Positions 25,775 to 35,559 of a DNA stretch of 64,000 bases are shown piece after piece. The first letter of the stretch is position 1. Every line of letters starts with the position of its first letter. The notes beneath the pieces are model-generated. The model saw nothing but the letters and a program-made list of their open reading frames with translations, searched no databases and had not been told where the DNA came from. The DNA comes from Planctomyces sp. (GTDB lineage Bacteria > Planctomycetota > Planctomycetia > Planctomycetales > Planctomycetaceae), in NCBI GenBank assembly GCA_019636235.1, contig JAHBXW010000005.1, positions 62,001 through 126,000 on the forward strand, in the 5' to 3' direction. Both the position numbers and the translations under genes were made by a program.

Positions 25775-27094
25775 TCACTTCCCCGACTGAAACACCCGCT
25801 GCAACTCCTCCAGCGACGTCTTGCCGGTGGCGACCAGACGCACGCCGTCGGATTGCAGCGACTGCATCTTTTCCTTTCGGGCCTGCGCCTTGATGGCCGC
25901 CGCGTCCCCTCCGGACTCAATTACGCTGCGCATTCCGTCCGTGGCCTCGATGCATTCAATCATCGCCGTCCGTCCGACGTATCCGACGCCGCCGCACTTC
26001 GCGCAGGGCTCCTCGTCGTCCTCGAGCTCGTCCGGATCGACTTCGGTGGCGCGATACAGAACCTTCGTCTCCGGCGGCAGGCCGACCTTGGCCAGCAACT
26101 TGGGGTGCGGACGATACGCCTGGCGGCAGCTCGGGCAGATCAGCCGGACCAGCTTCTGGCTGAACACCGCCGTCAGGTTGGCCGCGACGAGCTGCGGATC
26201 GCCGACGAGCTGCACCAGCCGGGCGATGGCGTCGCTGGCGTCGCGGGCCGCCATCTCGCTGACGATGCAGACGTCGTTGCATTCCGAGAGGATCAGCCTC
26301 GCGAAGTCCGCGTCGCGGAGGGGGTCGACGTACAGGATGTCCCCTTCGGCGCGCTTCGCGCGGCCGATCGTCTGCGGGAGGTCGTCGTCCTCGTTTCCTT
26401 CAAACCTGCGGATGTGCATCACCTCCCGGCCGGTCATGTCGGTCAGGGAGTAGATCGTGTAGATGTAGCCGTCGATGCCGCGAAGAATGGCGAACGCCGT
26501 CGTGGTCACGCCCGACATGGGCGGACCGGCGGCGAGGATCAGACCCTTCTTCCGTGCCGTCAGCTCGCGGATCTTGGCTTTCAGGTCGTCGCTGAAGCCC
26601 AGGTCGTCCGGCGTCTCCAGGCGATGGGCCTTGTTCTGGGCGCGGACGATCAGCCGTTCGCCCCCCGCGGGGAGGATCTGCGTGTCGACCCGGATCAGAT
26701 ATTTGACCTCGTTGTATTCGGCGTTCATCCCGCCGGACTGCGGCTTGCTGCGGACCTTGATGTCCAGTCCGGCCATCAGTTTGAGGACCTGCGTGACGGC
26801 CAGGGCCGCATTGGCCGGCATGCGCTGGCCCGGCACGGGGATGCCGTCGACGAAAAACGACGCGACGGCGGCGTTCCCCTTGGGTTCGAGGCGGATCATC
26901 TCGGCGCGCCGGGACAGCGCGTCGCTGACCAGCTCCTTGGCGCGGACCAGTCCGGCCTGCAGCAGTTTGGCGTTCTCCTTGAGATTCGGATCCTTCTCGT
27001 TCAACGCGCCCTGAAACAGGACGAGTTCGACTTCGTCCTCATCATCCTCGTCGTCGTCATCGACGTCGCCGCGTCTGCCGATCCCGAAAATCAC
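25775..27094 (-). CDS. GspE/PilB-family protein with degenerate ATP-binding motifs
   Basis: 439 residues from GTG at 27094. The start is supported by GGGGAG (27108-27103), 8 nt upstream; codons further up look non-coding. After an acidic N-terminus (DDDDEDDEDE), the family layout is visible, including DLGFSDDLKAKIRELTARKKGLILAAGP. The Walker A region reads GPPMSGVTTT (190-199), with Val196 where the catalytic Lys belongs. The Walker B region reads GDILYVDPLRD (251-261) where GEIRD is usual. The zinc tetracysteine is intact (Cys320, 323, 364, 367). It probably does not hydrolyse ATP in the normal way and may act as a structural or regulatory partner. No GspF or pilin gene is adjacent. Confidence 0.88.
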   Translation of the reverse strand: MIFGIGRRGDVDDDDEDDEDEVELVLFQGALNEKDPNLKENAKLLQAGLVRAKELVSDALSRRAEMIRLEPKGNAAVASFFVDGIPVPGQRMPANAALAVTQVLKLMAGLDIKVRSKPQSGGMNAEYNEVKYLIRVDTQILPAGGERLIVRAQNKAHRLETPDDLGFSDDLKAKIRELTARKKGLILAAGPPMSGVTTTAFAILRGIDGYIYTIYSLTDMTGREVMHIRRFEGNEDDDLPQTIGRAKRAEGDILYVDPLRDADFARLILSECNDVCIVSEMAARDASDAIARLVQLVGDPQLVAANLTAVFSQKLVRLICPSCRQAYRPHPKLLAKVGLPPETKVLYRATEVDPDELEDDEEPCAKCGGVGYVGRTAMIECIEATDGMRSVIESGGDAAAIKAQARKEKMQSLQSDGVRLVATGKTSLEELQRVFQSGK

Positions 27095-27109
27095 GTGTGC
27101 TTCTCCCCT
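27095..27109 (-). promoter_or_regulatory. Ribosome-binding site deciding the GTG start of the GspE-like gene
   Basis: On the minus strand, GGGGAGAA (27108-27101) precedes GTG at 27094-27092 with an 8-nt spacer from GGGGAG. It is a good purine-rich site and favours this GTG over the longer open frame starting at 27340. Confidence 0.6.
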
Positions 27110-27196
27110 GGCAGGGCGTTTCCCGAAGTGCGTTCGCCGGGCCGCCGTCCCGCGATTCTGACACGATAACAGGCCTCTGAAAAGCATGCTCCCGGT

Positions 27197-27226
27197 TTGG
27201 CGCGTCCCGGCCGGCGGAGCTAGCAT
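27197..27226 (+). promoter_or_regulatory. Possible metY promoter
   Basis: TTGGCG (27197-27202) and TAGCAT (27221-27226) are 18 bp apart, 43 nt before the metY start. Each hexamer matches 4 of 6 consensus bases. Confidence 0.35.
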
Positions 27227-27236
27227 CGCCCCCTGA

Positions 27237-28571
<1,335 letters not shown>

Positions 28572-28623
28572 GCGTCCGCTCGAACCGCGTTCGCCCCGGC
28601 GTTCGGCCTTTCCAGACGACCCG

Positions 28624-28651
28624 TTGTCCGACCCGCCCCGGCGCGTAGAAT
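28624..28651 (+). promoter_or_regulatory. Predicted promoter of the glycosyltransferase gene
   Basis: TTGTCC (28624-28629) and TAGAAT (28646-28651) are separated by 16 bp. TAGAAT matches 5 of 6 bases. The start codon is 66 nt downstream. Confidence 0.4.
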
Positions 28652-28716
28652 CAACCGGGCCAACCCGGCGGCGGCGCTCGCCGCGGCTGAACTGAGACGG
28701 CTGGAGCATTGGTGCG

Positions 28717-29460
28717 ATGACCCGACGCGTGCTGACGGCGCTGCCCGTATTCAACGAGGAGCGGCACCTGCTGGAGGTTCTGCCGCAGGTTCGCGCGCAC
28801 AGTCAGGACGTGCTCGTCGTGGACGACGGCTCGAGCGACCGCACGCCCCTGCTGCTGGCGGAGACGGACGGCATTCATGTCCTCCGGCATGAGACGAACC
28901 AGGGCTACGGGGCGGCGCTCCGCTCGGCGTTCCAGTTCGCCATCGACGGCGGCTACGACGCTCTGGTCACGATCGACTGCGACGGCCAGCACGAGCCGCT
29001 GCTCATCCCCCGGCTGGTCGAACGTCTGTACCCCGAAGACGGGGCGACGGTCGACATCGTCTCCGGCAGCCGGTACCTCGAAATCTTCCCCGGCGACTCC
29101 GCCCCGCCCGAGCAGCGCCGCCGCATCAACGCCCAAATCACCGCGGAGTTGAACCGCTGTTTCGGCCTGGCGCTCACCGACACGTTCTGCGGGTTCAAGG
29201 CGTACCGCACGAGCGCGCTGCGCAAGTTCGACATCACGGAGACGGGCTACGCGATGCCGCTGCAACTGTGGATTCAGGCGGTCTCGCAGCAGATGACGAT
29301 CGTCGAGTTCCCGGTGCCGCTGATTTATCTCGACGAGACCCGGTCGTTTGGCGGGTCGCTCGATGACGCGGCGCAGCGGCTGGCGTACTACCACGAGGTG
29401 CTGCAGCGGGAGATGCGTCTGCAGCAACTGGGGTGCGGAGGAGGCGAGTCGCGCGACTGA
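28717..29460 (+). CDS. Family 2 glycosyltransferase (polyprenol-phosphate type)
   Basis: 247 residues, without a C-terminal membrane pair. It has a GT-A fold nucleotide-binding N-terminus: VLTALPVFNEERHLLEVLPQV, VLVVDDGSSDRTPLLLAET, HETNQGYGAALRSAFQFA. The DxD-like LVTIDCDGQHEP follows, then SGSRYL and TDTFCGFKAYRTSALRKFDI. This is the DPM1/GtrB-like pattern, adding a sugar to a lipid carrier or glycan. Donor and acceptor are not determined. It is monocistronic and convergent with the hydrolase gene. Confidence 0.88.
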   Translation: MTRRVLTALPVFNEERHLLEVLPQVRAHSQDVLVVDDGSSDRTPLLLAETDGIHVLRHETNQGYGAALRSAFQFAIDGGYDALVTIDCDGQHEPLLIPRLVERLYPEDGATVDIVSGSRYLEIFPGDSAPPEQRRRINAQITAELNRCFGLALTDTFCGFKAYRTSALRKFDITETGYAMPLQLWIQAVSQQMTIVEFPVPLIYLDETRSFGGSLDDAAQRLAYYHEVLQREMRLQQLGCGGGESRD

Positions 29461-29543
29461 CTGCCGGCCGGCCGCGTCCTTATGGGGGTGGCCGTTCCCG
29501 TTTTCCGGCGGGGGGGACAGCGTGGCCGGTTCGCCGCGCCGGG

Positions 29544-30662
29544 TCAGGGCGACTGGAAGTACAGGTAGGGCGCGGCGGTCGCCATGATCTGTGGGCGCGA
29601 GTAGTACTCGGGCCAGTAGTGCTCGCGGCCCAGAAACGACGTCACATCGCAGTCCACCGCCTTGCACCCCGCGGGGCCGAGCTTTGTGCGGTCCCGCCAG
29701 GTCAGCCCGGTCCGCGCCATGGCACGATGCGCGAACGGTCGCGTCAACGGATAGAACAGCAGCGGCAGGTCGCGCCGGTTTTGAAGATTCAGCAGGGCCT
29801 CGACCCGCCACAATGCCCGATCGAAGCGCTGGCCCGGGTTCAGCCAGTGGTGATCGAACGCCGCGGCCGCCATCACCACTCGGATCCGCCGCTGCGGCCC
29901 GACGTTCCCCGCGAAGCGATAGCCCTCGACCGAACCGCCGGAGATCAGTTGCAGCGTCGACATCACGACCCGGCAGCCGTGGCTGTGGCCAAACAAGCAC
30001 ACGGGATGATGCTCGGGGATCTGCGCCAGCAGCCAGGCGACATGGAACCCGTTGTAGTCGGCGCGGTGCCCGCGGATGCCGATGTCGACAGGCGCGAGCC
30101 CCAGGTACGGGCCGTCGCTGGGCCAACTGTAAAAGATGACATGCAGCGGCAGGTGCGGCGCGGCGCCGCGGATCGCCTGAAACGCTTCGCTGGATTCGAC
30201 GAGGTTGTCCTCAACGGTCACGAAGCTGCCGTGCACGCAGATCAGAACTGGCGTTTCGGGGGTCAACTGCGACAGCATGTGCGGCAGGCTGCTCTGGTAG
30301 ATGCGGCCGTCGCCGGGACACCAGGTGACGTCCAGCGGACAGCCGTTCCAGTCCCGGGGGTGCTGGGCGGATTCGCGGCTGCTGACGAACCAGTACTGCG
30401 GCCGCCAGGCGGAGTCGCTGAGCGCGGGCTGAGCCGCGGACGGGATGGCCGCGGGGATCGCGGGCGTCGTCGGCAACGGCAGCGGGGGAGCGAGCAGCGT
30501 CTGCTGAGGCTCATCGTCCCCGGGGCGCGAGGTCGCGTAGTGCTCGGCGAATGTGACGAGCGGTTCGCCGCCCAGGGACTGGGGCGCGGTCAGGACCGAC
30601 CAGGCCAGCACCAGCCACAGGAACCGCCACAGTCGCTGCAAGTTCACACTGCTCCGAAGCAT
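29544..30662 (-). CDS. Exported alpha/beta hydrolase
   Basis: 372 residues with a signal peptide (residues 1-32, LWLVLAWSVLTAPQSLGG). A proline/alanine-rich spacer follows (ATSRPGDDEPQQTLL...PAAIPSA). The hydrolase core has VLICVHGSFVTVEDN (oxyanion-type loop), VIFYSWPSDG and the nucleophile elbow FGHSHGCRVVMSTLQLI. The overall pattern is like DUF900/lipase-like alpha/beta hydrolases with a catalytic serine. A His near the C-terminus (EHYWPEYYSRPQ) could complete the triad. The substrate is unknown. Confidence 0.82.
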   Translation of the reverse strand: MLRSSVNLQRLWRFLWLVLAWSVLTAPQSLGGEPLVTFAEHYATSRPGDDEPQQTLLAPPLPLPTTPAIPAAIPSAAQPALSDSAWRPQYWFVSSRESAQHPRDWNGCPLDVTWCPGDGRIYQSSLPHMLSQLTPETPVLICVHGSFVTVEDNLVESSEAFQAIRGAAPHLPLHVIFYSWPSDGPYLGLAPVDIGIRGHRADYNGFHVAWLLAQIPEHHPVCLFGHSHGCRVVMSTLQLISGGSVEGYRFAGNVGPQRRIRVVMAAAAFDHHWLNPGQRFDRALWRVEALLNLQNRRDLPLLFYPLTRPFAHRAMARTGLTWRDRTKLGPAGCKAVDCDVTSFLGREHYWPEYYSRPQIMATAAPYLYFQSP

Positions 30663-31083
30663 GGCGGACGGGGGTCCAGCGAACGGAGCACAATCCCTGT
30701 GCTGGAAGGACGCCGGACGACCTCATGCGTCAGCGGCAGACATTCAATCTGCAACGATATCGGCGATCCGGGATCAGGGGTCCAAGGGACGCCTCCCGAA
30801 CGGGTCCTGCAGACAATGTTCCCGCCGGTCAGGCCGGGTCGTTTCGTCCGCGCTTAGAAGTCGGAATCGGCGGAGTTTGCCGGTTGGCGGGCGCGCCGAC
30901 GCGGACCGGAGGGTCTGGGAAATTCCCCAAACCCGGAGCTCCTCATTGGTTCGGCGCGAAACGCCCCTCCGTTGCGGCGGCTTTCGCCGAGTCGCGAACG
31001 CATCAACGATCGCTGATTGCAATTCTGTCCCCGCGGCGCAGCAACCAATGCCGCTTTGCACGCAGCCGCCCCGGGCCCGGGCG
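30663..31083. other. 421-bp intergenic region
   Basis: This lies upstream of the hydrolase gene (minus) and downstream of the ZIP gene (minus). It contains a hairpin AGCACA-ATCCC-TGTGCT (30687-30703, 6-bp stem) without a T-run. No small gene or clear promoter is seen. Confidence 0.4.
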
Positions 31084-31941
31084 TCAGTGCAGGTGCGCCG
31101 GCTCGATCAGGCTGATCGCGTACGACAGCGCCACACCCAGGACGAGCGCCGTCGTCAGACCCAGACGGTTGTGCGCATGAAACTCGATCTCCGGCAACAG
31201 GTCGCTCAGCGAAATGCACAGGAACACTCCGGCGGCGAACGCCAATGTCCCCCCCGCGATCAAGCGCTGATCGAGCGGCAGCGAGCCGGCCCCCACGTGA
31301 TACATCGCCGCCCCCAGGGGACACATCAGCGAGAATGCCAGATTCACCAGCAACCGACCCCGCGGCGACCAACCACCCAGCGTCATCAGCGACGTGATCG
31401 AAACCGCGTCCAGCGGCTTGTGCAGCAGAATCGCCAGGAATGTCCCCAGGCAGGCCGCGGCGGAAGCGGTCCCCCGCCCCCCCGCGGACTGAGCCTGCGC
31501 GTCCAGGCAGGCGGCCAGTGCGATCCCGTCGATCAGCGTGTGGATCGCCAGGCCCACGAACACCCCCAGCCCGCTCATCCGGCTGGCGACGAAGTGCGGG
31601 CCGTGCGAATCACAGTCGTGGTCGTGATCATGCTGATGGGCAGGAGGTTCCCCCACCCCCGTCGTGTCGTGATGGTGGAAATGAAACATCCGCAGCAACA
31701 GGAACATCGTCGCCAGCCCGGCCATCACGCACAACCCGACCGCGTGGGCTCGCTCCGCCCCGAATTCCGCGATCGCGTGCGGCAGCATCTGGAACAGGGC
31801 GACGCCCAGCATCAACCCCCCCACGAAACTGATCACCGCCTGCAGCCGCAGGTGGGTCAGGCGGATGCGCGACGGCAGCCAGCCTCCGATCAGGGAGGCG
31901 GCCACAATCAGCGAACAATACAGGGCCAGCGCGGCGGACAT
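31084..31941 (-). CDS. ZIP-family metal transporter
   Basis: 285 residues from ATG at 31941. A continuous frame extends upstream into a different frame of the permease gene and is not a real fusion. About eight membrane helices are visible. A histidine-rich loop (FHFHHHD...HQHDHDHDCDSHGPH) lies between helices 3 and 4. The family metal sites read AIHTLIDGIALA and ILLHKPLDAVSI, near the HNxxDG and HExPHE patterns but with HKPLD in the second. ZIP proteins import Zn or other divalent metals. It lies 134 nt after the ABC permease gene on the same strand and may be transcribed separately. Confidence 0.88.
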   Translation of the reverse strand: MSAALALYCSLIVAASLIGGWLPSRIRLTHLRLQAVISFVGGLMLGVALFQMLPHAIAEFGAERAHAVGLCVMAGLATMFLLLRMFHFHHHDTTGVGEPPAHQHDHDHDCDSHGPHFVASRMSGLGVFVGLAIHTLIDGIALAACLDAQAQSAGGRGTASAAACLGTFLAILLHKPLDAVSITSLMTLGGWSPRGRLLVNLAFSLMCPLGAAMYHVGAGSLPLDQRLIAGGTLAFAAGVFLCISLSDLLPEIEFHAHNRLGLTTALVLGVALSYAISLIEPAHLH

Positions 31942-32075
31942 GGACGGGGCGGAGCTCTCGAAGCGAAGAACGCGGGAGTATCGCGAAGCCGGCCGTGAAG
32001 AGAAAGGGCCGCGGGATCGCGCTCGCGGGGGCGTGACGTATTCGGTCGAAATCCAGCCGCCATGCGGCGGTCCCG

Positions 32076-33650
32076 TCACTCCGCCGCCGCCATTCGGAAC
32101 CGAATCCCGATCGCTGCCTGCAGGCTGGTGCAGATCATCGTCGTCAGGTACAGCACCGGAATGGCCTGCGGGTTGTCCTCGCCCGTCGCGGCCGACGCGA
32201 ATGCGGTCGCCGCCGCCACGAACGGCGATACGCAGCCCCCCGCCACCAGCAGGATGCTGATGGCCAGCGGCAAGGCCCCCCACTTCATCGTCAGCGACAG
32301 GGCCGCCGTCAGATGGCACAGGATGCAGACGGCGCACACCGTCGCGATCCAACTGTTCCATGCCCACCAGACATCGGCTTCGGACCACAGCCGCCGGGGC
32401 GACAGGCTCTCCACCACGACGATCCAGAACACCGCCGGCAGAAACGCCAGCAGGCAGCCCGCGAGTTTGCCGTAGCACAGCGACAGCGTCGATCTCGGCA
32501 ACAGCGCCAGCGTGCACAACGTCCCGTAGAGATACTCCGTCCGGAAAATCTTCGAGGCGATGCTGACGGCCTCGATCACCGCGAACAGGATGATCGTGAG
32601 TCGCAGCATGTCCAGAAACGACCACTGGAAGCCGATGTAGAACAGTTCGTCGCACTGATACAGCAGAAAGCCCGTCGCCGGAATGGCCGCCGTCCGCAGC
32701 GCGAGCCCCCTGAGGCCCCCCGTCAGGAACTGGAAGTCCTTCCAGATCAGCGGAAACCATCGCGGGCGGCCCATCCCCAGCCGAAACCGGCGACGTTTCG
32801 AACCGGCCCGAAACCGCGCCACCAGCGACCGCGACGGCCCGCCCTCCGCGAGATACTCGCAGAACATCGGAAACACGATCCACGCCACGCAAAACAGCGC
32901 CGCTCCGATCGCCAGGCTCCCCAGCACCTGCCGGCTCCAGGGCGAATCCTCGAAGCCCGTTTCCGAGATCTTCGACAACTGCGTCAGCGGCGACAACGAA
33001 TCCGCGATCTCCCCCACGCTTGAGATCTGCGATGACGCCCACCCACCCGCTGGGATCCAGTTCGCCCCCAGCAACACCGTATTCAGTTGCGTCGCGGCCA
33101 GCGGCGCCGTCAGCAGACTCAACAGGCTCAGCGTCGTCAGCGATGCCGCCAGTCCCGTCGTGCGGCATGTCACTGACCACAGCACCGCCAGGTTCGCGAC
33201 CAGCACCAGGTACGCGGCCAGCGACAGCCATCCGCACCACACCTGGTACGCCGTCACCCCGCCCAGCGCCAGCGCCAACAGCGAGAACGGCAGGATGCCC
33301 GCGAACGTCAACAGCGCCGACACCAGTCGCGTCGTCGACTTGCCGACCAGCACCGCCATGGGACGCACGTCCGCCAGCAGCAGCAGCCCCAGCGTCCCCG
33401 CCTCCTTCTCCTCGGTGATCGCCGACGCGAACAGCCCCGCCCCGGCCACCGTGATCAGCCCCACGCACAGCATGCAGATCAACGAAAAGAACTGCAGTCC
33501 CGGCGCCCCCACGCCCCCCGTCCGCACATGCGCCGCCAGCAGCAGCCAGAATACGATCCCGATGCTGATCACCCGGAATGCATGCGCCCGCGGAGACCGC
33601 GCGTCCAGACGCATCGACCGCATCAGCAATGTCCAGGCGCCGCGAAACAT
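32076..33650 (-). CDS. ABC-2-type transporter permease
   Basis: 524 residues with 11-12 hydrophobic helices. The N-terminal half contains FASAITEEKEAGTLGLLLLADVRPMAVLVGKSTTRLV, a typical ABC-2 permease element (EKE...GTL.LLL..P). The start at 33650 has GAGGAAA upstream. No ATPase subunit gene is adjacent. The upstream gene, a DUF4350-like membrane protein 48 nt away, suggests the set resembles GldG-type or similar ABC export modules with the ATPase elsewhere. The substrate is unknown. Confidence 0.82.
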   Translation of the reverse strand: MFRGAWTLLMRSMRLDARSPRAHAFRVISIGIVFWLLLAAHVRTGGVGAPGLQFFSLICMLCVGLITVAGAGLFASAITEEKEAGTLGLLLLADVRPMAVLVGKSTTRLVSALLTFAGILPFSLLALALGGVTAYQVWCGWLSLAAYLVLVANLAVLWSVTCRTTGLAASLTTLSLLSLLTAPLAATQLNTVLLGANWIPAGGWASSQISSVGEIADSLSPLTQLSKISETGFEDSPWSRQVLGSLAIGAALFCVAWIVFPMFCEYLAEGGPSRSLVARFRAGSKRRRFRLGMGRPRWFPLIWKDFQFLTGGLRGLALRTAAIPATGFLLYQCDELFYIGFQWSFLDMLRLTIILFAVIEAVSIASKIFRTEYLYGTLCTLALLPRSTLSLCYGKLAGCLLAFLPAVFWIVVVESLSPRRLWSEADVWWAWNSWIATVCAVCILCHLTAALSLTMKWGALPLAISILLVAGGCVSPFVAAATAFASAATGEDNPQAIPVLYLTTMICTSLQAAIGIRFRMAAAE

Positions 33651-33698
33651 GCTGGAGGATTTCCTCGGGAGGCGTGAGACAAACGTGCGAAACGGCGG

Positions 33699-35492
33699 TC
33701 AGGAACCCGAGGCCAGCAGGTCGACGACATACAGCACGCATCCCCGCCGGTCCGGATACGCGTCCGACTGGGCCTGAAACCGCGAATCGTCGATGCAGAA
33801 CAGCAGCACGCGCACCGTGCCGGGCGGCGGTTCGCACGCCGACGCCGCTAACTTGCCGGACAGCCCAAACGCGTTGCCCGCCAGCCGCCGGTACAGGCCG
33901 CGCAGCGTGTCGTCCAGCGGCCCGGTCGCATCCTCATCGGCAACCCGGAATCGCGTCCGCTGAAATGCCGCGTCATCCAGCCCCGTGATGAACGTCAATG
34001 TCGTCAACGGACGATGCGTCCCGGCGACCAGCCGCCGGTCGCCGACGACGTCCAGCGGATACAGCCGCGGCCCCTGCGCGACGTGCCCCATCGTGATGCC
34101 CGGCGGCAACTGGCCGGTCAGGGACAGTCCCGACAGCCGCCCGTCCGTCAATTCGAAGGCGTCGAGCTGCAGCGCGATGGGCGGCCCCTCCGCGCGGAAC
34201 CGGCTGACGAAACCCCGCGTGCTTCCCGGGGGCAGATCGAGTTCCAGGCGGGCGTCGCCCCCCGTGCGTGCCACTCCCGGCACGGTTTCATACTCGGCTC
34301 CGGCGCCATAGCAGCGCCCGGAGGCGTCATGCGTCAGCGGCCGCCAGGCGCCGGGGATCTCCGCCAGCGCCGTCCACTGGGTCACGTCGAACGTCGATTC
34401 GCCGATCAGCCGGGCGACGCTCGCCGAGAGCATCCGGTTCTGTTCTCCCGCGCCGACCCGCGCCAGCTTCATGAAGGCCAGCGAGAACAGACCCGCGCCG
34501 GCCAGGAACATCGCGTAGAACCAGGCGGTGCGCTTCGCGTTCCGGCCCACGAGATAGCTGCCCGGAAAGATCCAGGCGACATACATCATCGCCAGCGGGT
34601 AAATCAGCCACCAGCGGCGATGGAACCGCGAGGCCCGTTCCAGATCGGACAGCACCGGCTGGTGCGGGTCCCATTGCACGCCCTCGGTGCTCTCGAACGG
34701 GGACTTCGCCGGGGCGTTGCGCTTCGACTCCGACTGCGGGGGCAGGCCCAGCATCGTGGTGCGGAGCGTCTCGGGATTGATCTCGCGAGCCGTCATCGCC
34801 AGACGCTGCACCCGCCCCAGGCCGACGCGGAAATCCGTCTGCGGCGTGTTGAGCAGCGCCAGACTGTCGGGGAACTGCGGGTGCCGGCCGGCGTCGTCCT
34901 GCAGCAGGAACACGCGCCCGCCGCGGCGCAGCCATTCCTGAAAGGCCTGCAGCCGCGCTCCCTGCAGGTCCGGAACCTCATCGAGCGCGACCGCGGCCAG
35001 CGCGTCCGTCCCTGTCACCGATGGCGGAAACAGATTCGTCGGAAACCGCTTGATCGTCCCGACCCGACGCGGCAGCCCTCCCGAGTTCAGCAACAGCACC
35101 ACCGCCGGGTTCGCCACCCGCGGCGCCGGCGCTTCCGCTTTCTCCGTCGGCGAATCGCCCCACCGCAGCTCCCAGATGTCCTGCCCCCGCCCCAACAGCG
35201 GCATCAGCTGAAACCACCGCGCCTCGTGCGGCGGAATCTCGTACTCCACCGCCAGCGGCACATCGATCGGCTTGGAGAACCCCAGGATCCGCACCAGCCG
35301 CAGCTCCCCGGTCGCGATCGACGCGCTGTTGTTGCGGAGCAGCACCGACAGCGGCACGAACGTGCCCGGGACGGCCGTCCCGTCAAAGCCCCACTGCGTC
35401 TCCTGAACGTCGACCTCCGACTGGCCGACGGCCGGACGGGCCGCCAGTCCCATCGTGCCAACCAGCGCCAGCGTTGCCGTGAGCCATCGCAT
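33699..35492 (-). CDS. Large membrane protein with DUF4350/GATase-like domain
   Basis: 597 residues from ATG at 35492, which gives a signal peptide (LTATLALVGTMGLAARPAVG). A beta-sandwich-like region (about 25-160) follows. Then comes a DUF4350/glutamine-amidotransferase-like region: DALAAVALDEVPDLQGARLQAFQEWLRRGGRVFLLQDDAGRHPQF. Two membrane helices follow around 325-375 (RRWWLIYPLAMMYVAWIF and TAWFYAMFLAGAGLFSLAF). The C-terminal 200 residues are beta-rich. It lies 67 nt after the DUF1559 gene and 48 nt before the permease. It could be the periplasmic part of an ABC export module; that is inference. Confidence 0.75.
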   Translation of the reverse strand: MRWLTATLALVGTMGLAARPAVGQSEVDVQETQWGFDGTAVPGTFVPLSVLLRNNSASIATGELRLVRILGFSKPIDVPLAVEYEIPPHEARWFQLMPLLGRGQDIWELRWGDSPTEKAEAPAPRVANPAVVLLLNSGGLPRRVGTIKRFPTNLFPPSVTGTDALAAVALDEVPDLQGARLQAFQEWLRRGGRVFLLQDDAGRHPQFPDSLALLNTPQTDFRVGLGRVQRLAMTAREINPETLRTTMLGLPPQSESKRNAPAKSPFESTEGVQWDPHQPVLSDLERASRFHRRWWLIYPLAMMYVAWIFPGSYLVGRNAKRTAWFYAMFLAGAGLFSLAFMKLARVGAGEQNRMLSASVARLIGESTFDVTQWTALAEIPGAWRPLTHDASGRCYGAGAEYETVPGVARTGGDARLELDLPPGSTRGFVSRFRAEGPPIALQLDAFELTDGRLSGLSLTGQLPPGITMGHVAQGPRLYPLDVVGDRRLVAGTHRPLTTLTFITGLDDAAFQRTRFRVADEDATGPLDDTLRGLYRRLAGNAFGLSGKLAASACEPPPGTVRVLLFCIDDSRFQAQSDAYPDRRGCVLYVVDLLASGS

Positions 35493-35559
35493 TTGCGGAA
35501 GCGCCTCTGAACCCAAATGCCGAAACGTCTGCCCTGCCGCCGCGCGGTCCGAGCCGCCA

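Noticed and set aside
31084-33837. Apparent 917-residue fusion with ZIP at its C-terminus
   Set aside because: Its N-terminal 630 residues are out of frame with the permease gene and non-coding in appearance. ZIP begins at its own ATG (31941).
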